From the NCBI RefSeq assembly GCF_013391475.1, contig NZ_JACBAZ010000002.1, positions 711,837-775,836 of the forward strand: a stretch of 64,000 bases of DNA, written 5' to 3'. The notes beneath the pieces are model-generated. The model searched no databases, was not told where the DNA came from, and saw nothing but the letters and a program-made list of their open reading frames with translations. The position numbers and the translations under genes were made by a program. Of the stretch, positions 16,380-25,618 are shown piece by piece. Position 1 is the stretch's first letter. The number at the start of each line of letters is the position of its first letter. Origin of the DNA: Oceaniferula marina (GTDB lineage Bacteria; Verrucomicrobiota; Verrucomicrobiia; Verrucomicrobiales; Akkermansiaceae).

Positions 16380-17141
16380 ATGAACAAATCAATCCAATCC
16401 ATTATTCTTGGCAGCAGTCTGCTTGTAGCGGCCCCTGCCTTCGCCGGCGTCGCCACTGAAATGCCTCCCGCTCCTGCAGCCGAGTCTCCGTTTGAATTTG
16501 AAATCCACACTGGATACCACTCGATTTATGAGTTCCGTGGTGTTGATTTTGGTGACGACCTCTGGGAAGCGGGTATCGACGGTAGCTATGCCATCTCCGA
16601 CACACTCTCTTTGAGTGGTGGTCTCTGGTATGCCGACAACGTCGACTTCGACGAGCTTGACCTTTACCTTGGCTTGACCAAGAGCTTTGAGCACTTCGAC
16701 CTCAGCGTTGGTTACACCTACTACCTTTTCCCCGGTGACAGCGATGCCGACACCCAGGAGTTCTACGTCGGTGCTTCCACAGAAGTGGCATGGGGAATCG
16801 GCCTTGGACTGACCTATTTTTACGACTTTGATTTGATCGAAGGTGGTTACCTTGAGTTGGAAGCTACCAAGAGCTTCTCTCTGACTGATTGCCTTGGTCT
16901 CGACTTTGCTGTCGGTGCGGCTTGGAGCTTTGACTACAACGGTGACGTTGACGGTGGTGACCTCGACGGGTTCAACCACTGGTATGCCAGTGTCGCCCTT
17001 CCTTGGGAAATCCGTGAAGGTGTAACCCTCGCTCCTTACGCCAAGTTTGTGGGTGCAGGATCTGACCTCAACAATGAATACGACGCCGACGCCAGCGAAG
17101 ACCTCTTCCTCGGTGGTGCCGTCCTTACCGTGACCTTCTAA
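16380..17141 (+). CDS. Outer-membrane beta-barrel protein, TorF/Gcw_chp-like putative porin
   Basis: 253 residues with a clean signal peptide (MNKSIQSIILGSSLLVAAPAFA), a short Pro/Ala linker and alternating amphipathic beta strands ending in the aromatic residue F (LTVTF), typical of outer-membrane barrels. The strand pattern starting YHSIYEFRGVDFG resembles the TorF-family/Gcw_chp proteins. It is strongly acidic, with many D residues in loops. Codons are biased to gac, ctt/ctc and ggt compared with neighbours, suggesting high expression. The start at 16380 is fixed by the signal peptide and an AAGGTGA site. It has its own strong terminator. Confidence 0.8.
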   Translation: MNKSIQSIILGSSLLVAAPAFAGVATEMPPAPAAESPFEFEIHTGYHSIYEFRGVDFGDDLWEAGIDGSYAISDTLSLSGGLWYADNVDFDELDLYLGLTKSFEHFDLSVGYTYYLFPGDSDADTQEFYVGASTEVAWGIGLGLTYFYDFDLIEGGYLELEATKSFSLTDCLGLDFAVGAAWSFDYNGDVDGGDLDGFNHWYASVALPWEIREGVTLAPYAKFVGAGSDLNNEYDADASEDLFLGGAVLTVTF

Positions 17142-17170
17142 TGTGGACACGATGATTTTTAGCTGAATTA

Positions 17171-18685
17171 TTATTCAGTTTGTCTGGAAATTGGGGATTC
17201 GCTTTGGCGGGTCCCCAATTTTTTTGTTGGTCGTTGAAACGACCAGATATCCGTCGAATCATCAGGCTCTGGCTGAACGCGGGAATAGTCTTTTGCGTAG
17301 AGCTTCGCGCTGTAGCCTGTCCAATAGGCGGCGGAAGCAAACATCGGTGGGCGTTCCAGGCTGACTTCCCATTGAAGCCGCTTTTTGAGCAGTTGTTTGA
17401 CGATTTCGGGGTGCTTGTGAATGACGTTGTTGGTTTCTCCAATATCTTGGGCAAGGTTGTAGAGCTGCGGCATGCTGCTGTTGGGAATGAGCAGTTTCCA
17501 GTCGCCTGAGCGGATGGCTGAGCCGCGCAGGACGGTTCGCCAGTGAAGAGTTTGGTGGGGGACTTCTGTGATCTCACCTTTGAAGTGGGGGATTAAGTTG
17601 ACGCTGTCGTAGATGCGGCGTTTTTTCTTTTTTGTTAGTGAGCTGGTCTCGGGAAGTGTGCCTTGAGCTGCGCTGACAAAGGTAGCCATGAAGTCCAGTG
17701 ATATCACCGGTTGGGGGTACACCTTCGGTTGAAGCTGTGCGGGCCAGTGATAAATCGTGGGTACCCGGATACCTCCTTCGAGGAAGGTTCCTTTGCTGCC
17801 ATTCAGCGGGGCATTGACCGCGTGACTCACTTCTACAGACCCTCCGTTGTCGGAGATAAAAACAATCAGAGTGTTTTCGAGCTGTTTGTTTTTTTGAAGA
17901 TGGTCGATGATCTTTCCGATATTTTGATCCATGCAATGCTGCATGGCACAGTAGATGCGGCGGGTTTTTGGCTCGATGTGTTTGTATCGTGCGATGTCTT
18001 CCGGCTTCGCCTGCATTGGTGAGTGCGGGCTGTTGTAAGAGAGATACAAAAACCATGGTTGCTCTTGGTTTGTTGTTTTGGCTTTGCCCTGGCCCTGGAT
18101 GAAATCGAGGGCCTCAAGCGTGAACCAATCCGTGAGGTAAGGGACGCGGATGCTTGATACTTTTTCCCTGTTATACAGGAGTTTGTTCTGATCGCTTGTT
18201 GGAAAGTATGAGTGTCCGCCACCGAGCATGCCAAAAAAGAAATCAAACCCGCGGGCGTTCGGGTGGTGTTCTGGTAGCGCTTCTCCCACATGCCATTTTC
18301 CCACGATGCCGGTGCGATACCCCAGCTTTTTTAAGCGGTCACTGATCAGTGGTTCATCCAGTGGGATTCCGGCAAATTCCGGACGCAGGTAATCAGGTTG
18401 GTGGAGGTTGTGTTCAAAACCAAATCGTGACCCATACCTTCCAGTTAGTAATCCAGCTCTGGACGGGGCACACACAGAGCCTGAGACGTATCCATCGGTA
18501 CAGCGGACGCCATGCGCGGCCAGCCGATCCAAATGTGGTGTGGAAATCTGTTTGGACCCATAACAGGAGAGATCACCGTAGCCCATGTCATCGGCAACGA
18601 TCAGCAGAATGTTGGGGCGGTCATCTGCCTGAACAATGGCGGTGCCACAGGAGATTAATGCGAGAAGGAGTATACGAAAAGTCAT
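17171..18685 (-). CDS. Secreted type I sulfatase, CAPSR motif
   Basis: 504 residues with a signal peptide (about 1-20, ending IVQA) and the sulfatase fold. Asp32/Asp33 in VADDMGYGDLSCYG bind calcium. Cys72 in SVCAPSRAGLLTGRYG is the canonical formylglycine precursor. GKWHVG and ISDNGG complete the active-site set. The protein resembles periplasmic arylsulfatase A-type enzymes acting on sulfated polysaccharides; the substrate cannot be read from sequence. The last residues (about QSESPISRQTE) overlap the porin terminator. It is a distant relative of the other sulfatase rather than a tandem copy. Confidence 0.92.
   Translation of the reverse strand: MTFRILLLALISCGTAIVQADDRPNILLIVADDMGYGDLSCYGSKQISTPHLDRLAAHGVRCTDGYVSGSVCAPSRAGLLTGRYGSRFGFEHNLHQPDYLRPEFAGIPLDEPLISDRLKKLGYRTGIVGKWHVGEALPEHHPNARGFDFFFGMLGGGHSYFPTSDQNKLLYNREKVSSIRVPYLTDWFTLEALDFIQGQGKAKTTNQEQPWFLYLSYNSPHSPMQAKPEDIARYKHIEPKTRRIYCAMQHCMDQNIGKIIDHLQKNKQLENTLIVFISDNGGSVEVSHAVNAPLNGSKGTFLEGGIRVPTIYHWPAQLQPKVYPQPVISLDFMATFVSAAQGTLPETSSLTKKKKRRIYDSVNLIPHFKGEITEVPHQTLHWRTVLRGSAIRSGDWKLLIPNSSMPQLYNLAQDIGETNNVIHKHPEIVKQLLKKRLQWEVSLERPPMFASAAYWTGYSAKLYAKDYSRVQPEPDDSTDIWSFQRPTKKLGTRQSESPISRQTE
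17189..17226 (+). terminator. Terminator of the porin gene, inside the sulfatase 3' end
   Basis: Nine-bp stem aattgggga/tccccaatt (17189-17197, 17212-17220) followed by a T run. The same bases encode the C-terminal residues of the convergent sulfatase (stop at 17171). Confidence 0.9.
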
Positions 18686-18848
18686 AATACCTCATACGGT
18701 TTGTCTGAATGTAAGCTGTCATCACTTACCCGATGTTTTGCTAGGTGTGTCCGGGAGGAGGTGAAGCTGGGGGCAGTAGCAGCATGCCTCATGCCGCCAT
18801 TGATCGATGAGGTGGGCGTGGCTCGGGCTTGCCAAGGCGAGCTCATGT

Positions 18849-20927
18849 CTAAAGCAGCGGGGCGATGACGAGGCTGACAATCGACATCACATTGATCAGG
18901 ATATTCATCGATGGCCCCGAGGTGTCTTTAAACGGATCTCCGACGGTGTCGCCAACCACGCAGCCTTTGTGGGTTTCCGAGTTTTTACCTCCGCAGTGAC
19001 CATCTTCGACGTATTTTTTGGCGTTGTCCCAAGCTCCTCCGGCATTGGACATAAAGAGGGCGAGTAAAATACAAGTTAACAGGGCTCCACAGAGGGTTCC
19101 TGTCAGAGCAATGGCTCCGACACCCCAAAATTTGAACCCGAAACCGACCAGCACCGGGGTTCCGACGGCGAGCAAGGCCGGCAGGATCATACGTTGCATG
19201 GCTGCGCGGGTGGCAATTTCCACGCATTTTTCGGAGTCCGGTTCCGCTTCGCCATCCATCAGGCCGGGGATCTCGCGGAACTGCCTGCGGATTTCTCGAA
19301 TCATGTCGTAGGCTGCATCTCCGACAGCATCCATGGTGATGGCTCCATTCACAAAGGGAACGACGCCTCCGATGAAGAGGCCGACAAAAAAGGTGCGTAA
19401 CACGGAGTCATCGGAAAAATCGAAGTCGTGGCCGACGCCGGATTTCTGGATGAAGGCGGTGATCATGGCGAGAGCTGCGAGACCGGCCGCTCCAATGGCA
19501 AAACCTTTGCCGATGGCGGCGGTGGTGTTGCCCACGGCATCCAAACCGTCCGTGATTTTGCGGGTATTGGGGCCGAGTTTGGCCATTTCTGCGATCCCGC
19601 CCGCGTTATCGGCAACCGGCCCGTAAGCATCGATGGCCATGGTGATGCCCACGGTTCCAAGCATGCCGACTGCGGCCAGACCGACCCCATACAATCCAGC
19701 GAATTCAAAGGAGATAAAGATGATTCCAGCGAGGGTGATTACGGGTATGGCCACGGACTTCATACCTACGGAAAGGCCGGTGATCATCACCGTGGCGACA
19801 CCGGTTTCTCCCGATCGGGCGATGTCCCGAACAGGTTTGCCTCCGGTGAAATACTCGGTGATCAATCCGATGATGATGCCTCCGACGGCTCCAGAGAGCA
19901 CGGCCATCCCCATGCGAGGGCTTAAGCCCCATTGATGGACCAAGGCAAAGGTTGCCAGAATAAAGAGAATGGCCGAGCCAATGGTGCCAAAGCGCAGGGC
20001 GCTGGCAGGATTTTTGGAAGCGGTGGCTTTAACCAAAACAATGCCGAGAATCGAACAAAACAGACCAATGGTTGTTAGTGCCAGTGGCAGATACATCAGT
20101 TCGTTGGCCTTGACCGCGAGTTCCGCCTGGTTGCTTGCGCTGAGACCGATTTTTTCAAGGAGCTCCGTTTGTTCTGAAGCGCGGGCAGCAATGGCCCCGG
20201 CGATGGCGATGGTGGCAATCTGGGCACCACAGTAGGATTCAAAAATGTCGGAGCCCATACCGGCGACATCGCCGACGTTGTCGCCGACATTATCCGCGAT
20301 GACCCCCGGGTTGCGTGGGTCATCTTCCGGGATGCCGGCTTCCACCTTGCCGACCAGGTCGGCCCCGACGTCGGCTGCTTTGGTAAAGATACCTCCACCC
20401 ACCCGGTAGAAGAGGGCCACGAGCGAGGCTCCCATGGCAAAGCCTTCCATGATCTCAGCGACGTGTGGGCTCGACTGAAAAACATAAAACAGTCCTCCGA
20501 GACCAATCAGTCCCATCGAGGCAACGGTGAGGCCCATCACCGAGCCACCACCAAAGGCCACAGTCAGCGCCTTTGACTGCCCATGATGACGGGCGGCAAT
20601 AGTGGTTCGGACGTTGGCCTTGGTGGCCGTAAACATGCCGACAAATCCGGCAAAGGAAGAGGCCAGGCAGCCGAGAAAGAAGGCGAGAGCTTGCTGTTTT
20701 CCATACGCTTCTTTCTGGAAGAAAAACAACAGACAGCCAATGACGATGGCAAACAGGGAGATTAAGGTAAACTCCCGGCGCATGAAAATCATGGCACCAC
20801 GGTGGATTTGTTGGGCTATGTGCCGGATTTTCCCCTCGCCACTCGGTTGTTTGAGAATCTGGCGGAGGATGATCAGGGCGACAGCAAGTCCGATGAGTCC
20901 GGCAATGGGGGTGATGGATGGGTTCAT
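18849..20927 (-). CDS. hppA: Membrane-bound pyrophosphatase, K+-dependent type
   Basis: 692-residue ion pump that uses pyrophosphate hydrolysis to export Na+ or H+. The catalytic signature [11 protein letters not shown]...[16 protein letters not shown] and the late [14 protein letters not shown] are present. The segment [14 protein letters not shown] has Ala where K+-independent pumps have Lys, so K+ dependence is expected; many K+-dependent members pump Na+, plausible for a marine cell. About 16 membrane helices are visible. Monocistronic, with a good promoter 60-90 bp upstream. Confidence 0.93.
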   Translation of the reverse strand: MNPSITPIAGLIGLAVALIILRQILKQPSGEGKIRHIAQQIHRGAMIFMRREFTLISLFAIVIGCLLFFFQKEAYGKQQALAFFLGCLASSFAGFVGMFTATKANVRTTIAARHHGQSKALTVAFGGGSVMGLTVASMGLIGLGGLFYVFQSSPHVAEIMEGFAMGASLVALFYRVGGGIFTKAADVGADLVGKVEAGIPEDDPRNPGVIADNVGDNVGDVAGMGSDIFESYCGAQIATIAIAGAIAARASEQTELLEKIGLSASNQAELAVKANELMYLPLALTTIGLFCSILGIVLVKATASKNPASALRFGTIGSAILFILATFALVHQWGLSPRMGMAVLSGAVGGIIIGLITEYFTGGKPVRDIARSGETGVATVMITGLSVGMKSVAIPVITLAGIIFISFEFAGLYGVGLAAVGMLGTVGITMAIDAYGPVADNAGGIAEMAKLGPNTRKITDGLDAVGNTTAAIGKGFAIGAAGLAALAMITAFIQKSGVGHDFDFSDDSVLRTFFVGLFIGGVVPFVNGAITMDAVGDAAYDMIREIRRQFREIPGLMDGEAEPDSEKCVEIATRAAMQRMILPALLAVGTPVLVGFGFKFWGVGAIALTGTLCGALLTCILLALFMSNAGGAWDNAKKYVEDGHCGGKNSETHKGCVVGDTVGDPFKDTSGPSMNILINVMSIVSLVIAPLL

Positions 20928-20989
20928 GACGTGGGGGTGGTAGATTCTGAAGCCCGATAGCCGAAGATATCGGAATAAGAGATTCTAGC

Positions 20990-21017
20990 ATTATAGAAGA
21001 TCCCGTGGCTGAAACAA
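20990..21017 (-). promoter_or_regulatory. Sigma-70-type promoter for hppA
   Basis: On the minus strand TTGTTT (-35, plus coordinates 21012-21017), a 16-nt spacer and a perfect TATAAT (20990-20995), about 63 bp upstream of the hppA ATG. Confidence 0.5.
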
Positions 21018-21108
21018 GAAAAATTCATATCGCTTAAATATGTCTGACCTTTGGCCGAATATCGTTTGTGTTTCCTAACTTATCGAACGGAATTGTTTTG
21101 TTTCCTCT

Positions 21109-21137
21109 TTGACAGTTGCGGTGACCGTGGATAGATT
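21109..21137 (+). promoter_or_regulatory. Sigma-70-type promoter for the zinc-type dehydrogenase-family gene
   Basis: Perfect TTGACA (21109-21114), 17-nt spacer, TAGATT (21132-21137), 44 bp before the ATG at 21182. Confidence 0.55.
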
Positions 21138-21181
21138 GACCGCTCGACTGTTGTTTTAATAAAGGAAAGGGATGATTTGCG

Positions 21182-22192
21182 ATGAAAGCTGTTGGATACA
21201 CTCAATCACTGGCTGTCGATCAAGCGGATGCTTTGATCGATATGGACCTTCCGAAACCGGAAGCGAAGGGTAGGGATTTGTTGGTCAAGGTGGAGGCTGT
21301 TTCCGTCAACCCGGTGGATACCAAGGTCCGGATGCGCTCTGTGCCGGAGGAAGGCGCATACAAAGTTCTGGGTTGGGATGCCAGTGGGGTGGTTGAAGCG
21401 GTAGGTGATGGGGTGGCGGATTTTCAGGTTGGTGATAAGGTGTGGTATGCTGGAGCATTGGACCGACAGGGGACCAATGCTGAGTATCATTTGGTGGATG
21501 AGCGGATTGTCGGGCAGATGCCGGAGTCGTTGGGGTTTGTGGAGTCCGCAGCGATGCCATTGACGAGTATCACGGCCTGGGAAATGTTGTTTGATCGATT
21601 TGGTTTGACCGAGGACAGCGGAGGCACGCTCCTGATTATCGGAGCTGCCGGTGGAGTGGGCTCAATGATGACCCAGCTTGCCAAACGCCTGACCGGGCTG
21701 ACCGTGATCGGGACGGCATCCAGGGAAAATACGGTTGGGTGGGTGAAATCCTTGGGCGCAGACCATGTGATCAACCATCACCAACCGTTCACCCGGCAGC
21801 TGGAAAAAATAGGCATTTCCTCCGTCGATTATGTGGCGAGCCTAACGCACACCGGTAGTCATGTGGCGGAGATTGTCGAATGTATTTCACCCCAGGGTCA
21901 ATTTGGACTGATTGACGATCCGGATGAGCTGGATGTGATGCCGTTCAAATTGAAAAGCGTGAGCATCCACTGGGAGTTGATGTTTACCCGCTCCTTGTTT
22001 CAAACCGAAGATATGCACCGTCAGGGAGAGCTTCTTAACGCGGTTGCCGAAATGGTTGATGCCGGGGATTTGCAGACGACTCTGGCGGAAAGCTTCGGAT
22101 CCATAAGTGCCTCGAATTTACTCAAAGCCCACGCTTTGTTGGAGTCTGGCAAATCCGTGGGCAAAATTGTCCTTTCCGGCTTTGCCGGATGA
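21182..22192 (+). CDS. Zinc-type alcohol dehydrogenase family / quinone reductase-like protein
   Basis: 336-residue medium-chain reductase. The N-terminal GroES-like domain has VEAVSVNPVDTKVR and VLGWDASGVVEAVG. The Rossmann domain has the NAD(P) motif IIGAAGGVGSMMTQLAK, and SLGADHVINH is typical of the ZADH family. The catalytic zinc ligands of true alcohol dehydrogenases (Cys/His in GHE) are not present, so a zinc-free NADPH:quinone-oxidoreductase-like role is more likely than alcohol oxidation. The physiological substrate is unknown. A strong promoter lies immediately upstream; it is convergent with the next gene. Confidence 0.88.
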   Translation: MKAVGYTQSLAVDQADALIDMDLPKPEAKGRDLLVKVEAVSVNPVDTKVRMRSVPEEGAYKVLGWDASGVVEAVGDGVADFQVGDKVWYAGALDRQGTNAEYHLVDERIVGQMPESLGFVESAAMPLTSITAWEMLFDRFGLTEDSGGTLLIIGAAGGVGSMMTQLAKRLTGLTVIGTASRENTVGWVKSLGADHVINHHQPFTRQLEKIGISSVDYVASLTHTGSHVAEIVECISPQGQFGLIDDPDELDVMPFKLKSVSIHWELMFTRSLFQTEDMHRQGELLNAVAEMVDAGDLQTTLAESFGSISASNLLKAHALLESGKSVGKIVLSGFAG

Positions 22193-22251
22193 ATGGATGT
22201 AGCAGCTTATATCTATCAGCACTTCACAAACGAGATGAAGAAAGATGAAGG

Positions 22252-23733
22252 CTACAGATCGATGACAAATCCACCCCGACTGGTGACAGCCTTGGCGATG
22301 TCAATATGGATCCAGCGCAGCTCATAGCGTTTCCCCCAGGAGTCGCTGACGGCTAGCTCTTCGGTTTCGGGGTTGTATCCGACAATCATACAGATGTGGT
22401 GGTTGGATTCGTTGTTTTCCATGCTTGGAGCTACGCTTTCGGCTTCGGCGGAGATGTCTTGTTTCCAAGCTGCAAAATCATTCACCGCAGCTCGTTCCTT
22501 GGTGCGTTTGTTGGCAATTTGGTTGTAGCTGTCCAGACTGCGCATGCACCAGAGGATCGGCACGCCCTTGTCGATGTAGGTTTTGATCCGGCGGATTTTG
22601 AGGTCTTTTTCCAGGTCCAGGTCTTTGATTCGGCGGGCTTTACTGCGTACGATCCGTTTGCAGCTGTCAGCGAGCAGCATGGTATTGGTTCCTCCGCCCG
22701 GTTGGGTGGCGGCGGTGGCGAGCAAGTACATATCGGCGGGCACCAGCATGTAGCGCATGGCGCGCTCGAAGGTGGCCGGGGCGCAGTATCCTTTGGGGCC
22801 TTGGTCTACCATGGGGATGTTTTTGATCAGGATGTCGCCGTTGCTTTGGGTGACTACATTTTTTTTGACGATTTGTTTGAGGTCGGAGTCTTTGACGAAG
22901 GCGACTTTGCCTTCCAGATCGGCATTGGCTTTGGGGACGATCAGCAGGCTGGTGTATTCCTCGTCCACCTCGGAGAGTAGGAAGGCGTGTTCCCCCATAT
23001 TCCATCTCAGAACGCGCCGGCGGTCCTCTTTTTCTCCGTAGTATTGTTTTTCCGGATCACCGAGGCATTGGGTGAGTGCCGTTGAAATCAGTCGGGCATC
23101 GGTTTCGATGGCTTCCTTTAGCGAGGTGGGTGGTTTGGTTTCCGGGTGGATTTTTTTGAAGTGGTCTTCGCCAAATCCAGCGGTGCTGCCGAAGTCACCC
23201 TTGTTGGCGAAAACGAGTGAAAGGTGGGTGGTGTTGCCATCCTCACCACCATAGAGAGTTGCCGAATACGGGTGGGCACCTAGAAACTGATAATCAGGGC
23301 TGCGGTGCGTGTAAAAACGGAAACTTCTCGATTGATCGGTTTCGGATTCTTTGGGCCACTTCAGTCGTTGGGCGACATCACCCGCGGGTTGATTCCAAAG
23401 TGAGCTTGCTCCTTCGAACAGGGGGTGGGAGACGGCCTTGTTGATTTGTCCATAGGCATCGGCGCTTTTCGCTGCTTGGGCCTCTAGGTGGGATTGGATG
23501 TTTTGCAGGGAGTCCTTGGTGATGGTTTTTGTATCGATGGTATAGCGTTTGCCGTTTTTCGTCTTAAATGTGAGTTGATTGCCCGCGAGATTGATGACCT
23601 CCACCTGAAGGGTTTTCCCTGATTTTTTCTGGGTGACTCCGATGAGGTCTGCAGCCATTGTCAGAGGTGAGAGACTGAGAGTGAGGGCGACGGAAGGCAG
23701 GCATACGATTGTAAAGAAGGACGGATGATTCAC
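22252..23733 (-). CDS. Secreted C39-like cysteine peptidase with N-terminal SHD1-like domain
   Basis: 493 residues from a GTG start. A signal peptide ends near LTMAA (about 27). A short SHD1-like beta domain follows (about 30-82: KTLQVEVINLAGNQLTFKTKNGKRYTID), a module frequent in Planctomycetes and Verrucomicrobia. The middle (about 100-290) is unassigned. The C-terminal papain-like C39 fold has the nucleophile Cys317 in DQGPKGYCAPATFERAMRYM, a His pair 445-446 in NHHICMIVGYN and Asp464 in SDSWG. A complete triad suggests an active periplasmic or extracellular peptidase; the target is unknown. It is not linked to a bacteriocin exporter. Confidence 0.72.
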   Translation of the reverse strand: MNHPSFFTIVCLPSVALTLSLSPLTMAADLIGVTQKKSGKTLQVEVINLAGNQLTFKTKNGKRYTIDTKTITKDSLQNIQSHLEAQAAKSADAYGQINKAVSHPLFEGASSLWNQPAGDVAQRLKWPKESETDQSRSFRFYTHRSPDYQFLGAHPYSATLYGGEDGNTTHLSLVFANKGDFGSTAGFGEDHFKKIHPETKPPTSLKEAIETDARLISTALTQCLGDPEKQYYGEKEDRRRVLRWNMGEHAFLLSEVDEEYTSLLIVPKANADLEGKVAFVKDSDLKQIVKKNVVTQSNGDILIKNIPMVDQGPKGYCAPATFERAMRYMLVPADMYLLATAATQPGGGTNTMLLADSCKRIVRSKARRIKDLDLEKDLKIRRIKTYIDKGVPILWCMRSLDSYNQIANKRTKERAAVNDFAAWKQDISAEAESVAPSMENNESNHHICMIVGYNPETEELAVSDSWGKRYELRWIHIDIAKAVTSRGGFVIDL

Positions 23734-23953
23734 AGGATGGTGGATGCTAGGTGTTCAGCTGGTAAGGTTAGAAAAAAAGGGACGAGTTATTTCCGGTCCC
23801 TTCAGAGGGAGTAGCGAGTAGGAGGTGTGGCTTTGTGTTGATTTTTACGGGATGAAATAAACTTGAGTCAAACGTACCCTCTGCTAACTTCGTGTTTGCC
23901 GAGGCTTCAGGAAGCGAGTCCGGTTATCTCAATCAATTTACATCTTTATTGTT

Positions 23954-24331
23954 ATGTTGGACTACGTTGCTCTAGGAATACTCATCGCAGTGGCGATCAT
24001 CATTTTTTATGGGGTCATTGCTATTCACGATATACCGTATGAAATTGCGCAGCACCGGGGACACCCGCACCAGGATGCCATTCACGTAGCCGGATGGGTG
24101 AGTTTGTTCACCTTGCATGTGCTCTGGCCGTTTCTCTGGATTTGGGCAACGCTTTATCGGAAGGATAGAGGTTGGGGGTTTTTGAGTGCGGATGGGAAGC
24201 CCGAGACTGAGGCAGAGGCTGTCTTGGAGCTTCAGAAACAGATGAAACAAATGCGCAAGGAGATGGATGAGCTGAAAGCCACGGCCTTGCCCAAGAAAGA
24301 AGGCGGAGGAGAGGAAACAGTTGAAGCCTGA
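23954..24331 (+). CDS. DUF3302 inner-membrane protein (YiaW-like)
   Basis: 125 residues: two membrane helices (about 5-25 and 50-68) with PYEIAQHRGHPHQDAIHVAGW between them, then a cytoplasmic coiled-coil tail (about 85-115, LELQKQMKQMRKEMDELKA). This matches the DUF3302 family, whose E. coli members YiaW and YibI are encoded next to HlyD-type proteins YiaV and YibH. The same pairing occurs here, with 39 bp to the next gene. Function is unknown. Confidence 0.85.
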   Translation: MLDYVALGILIAVAIIIFYGVIAIHDIPYEIAQHRGHPHQDAIHVAGWVSLFTLHVLWPFLWIWATLYRKDRGWGFLSADGKPETEAEAVLELQKQMKQMRKEMDELKATALPKKEGGGEETVEA

Positions 24332-24370
24332 GTGAACCGTTTTTATTGTTAAACATTTACACCGACTATT

Positions 24371-25504
24371 ATGGACCTGCTATTGATTCTTACTTACACG
24401 GCACTGTGTGTTGCGATCTTTAAAATATTTAAAATCCCCTTAAACAAGTGGACGGTGCCAACTGCGGTGCTGGGTGGCATTGTTTTGGTAGGCGGATTGG
24501 TATTTTTGATGAACTACAATCATCCACATTCGCGCACTGCGGTGAGGGCGTTTGTATCGACTCCGATCGTTCCCAACGTGAAAGGGATTGTGGTTGAAAT
24601 ACCGGTCAAACCCAATGTGCTTGTTAAAAAAGGCGATGTGCTACTGCGGATTGACCCCGTTCCGTTTCAGGCGATTGTCGATCAGAAACGAGCGATACTT
24701 AATTTGGCCAAAGCCCAGATCAAGCAAATGAACGAGATGGTTGAGCAGGCTCAGTCCGCAGTGGATAAAGCCCAGTCTGAGCGTGACCGGACGTTCCAAT
24801 CTTATGAGCGCTTCACTCAGGCATCGGCTGGCGGTGCTGTTTCTGAAACCAGCCTTGAGAACCGACGTCAGTTCTATATCTCTGCCGAAGCCGTGCTGGC
24901 TGAGCGGAAAGCCAATTTAGCCAGACAGAAGTTGGAATTGGAATCACAGAAAACAGATGTGCTGGTCCAGCTTCAGGCGGAATTGGATCGAGCACAATTT
25001 GATTTGGACAGCACTGTGGTGAAAGCTCCGTCGGATGGTTATGTGACGCACTTGCGTGTCCGTCCGGGGATGATGGCGGCGAGTTTGCCGTTGAGACCGA
25101 CAATGAACTTCATTTCCACCGACAAGGACGATCATTTTATTATCGCCAGTTTTCGGCAGAATGCCACGTTGAGGCTGAAATCCGACTATGATGCTGAGGT
25201 GCTGTTCCCTAGTATCCCGGGAAAGGTGTTTAAAGCCAAGGTCGTACAAACGATGCCAGCTCTCGGGGAAGGTGAGATGCAGGCCGGTGGAACGATGTTG
25301 CGCTCGATGGATATGGTGGCAACCCACCGAGGGTTGATGCCAGTGAAAATAAGGCTTGAGGATGATATCAGTGAGTATCACTTGCCCGACGGTGTGTTTG
25401 CTGAAGTGGCCGTGTATTCCGATAAAATGCACCATGTGGCGATCATGCGGAAAATTTTGCTGCGGATGAAAAGCTGGCAAAATTATATCTACCTGGATCA
25501 CTAA
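24371..25504 (+). CDS. HlyD-family membrane fusion protein (YiaV/YibH-like)
   Basis: 377 residues. Two N-terminal membrane segments (about 1-20 and 29-48) precede a biotinyl-lipoyl-like half (VRAFVSTPIVPNVKGIVVEIPVKPNVLVKKGDVLLRIDP), a coiled-coil hairpin (about 105-205) and the second half (VKAPSDGYVTHLRVRPGMM). This is the periplasmic adaptor of efflux or secretion pumps. No cognate ABC, MFS or AaeB-type pump is adjacent, only the DUF3302 partner, so the transported substrate is unknown. The two genes form an operon. Confidence 0.88.
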   Translation: MDLLLILTYTALCVAIFKIFKIPLNKWTVPTAVLGGIVLVGGLVFLMNYNHPHSRTAVRAFVSTPIVPNVKGIVVEIPVKPNVLVKKGDVLLRIDPVPFQAIVDQKRAILNLAKAQIKQMNEMVEQAQSAVDKAQSERDRTFQSYERFTQASAGGAVSETSLENRRQFYISAEAVLAERKANLARQKLELESQKTDVLVQLQAELDRAQFDLDSTVVKAPSDGYVTHLRVRPGMMAASLPLRPTMNFISTDKDDHFIIASFRQNATLRLKSDYDAEVLFPSIPGKVFKAKVVQTMPALGEGEMQAGGTMLRSMDMVATHRGLMPVKIRLEDDISEYHLPDGVFAEVAVYSDKMHHVAIMRKILLRMKSWQNYIYLDH

Positions 25505-25618
25505 TCCAGTACCTCAAGCCCTGGTTATCTCGCCTGCATGGCGTGATTTTCCTTCGATTGGGCTTGCCCTGAAGGCGATCATGGACGATGTAGCCAGCGA
25601 ACCAACCAAGAATTTCCT

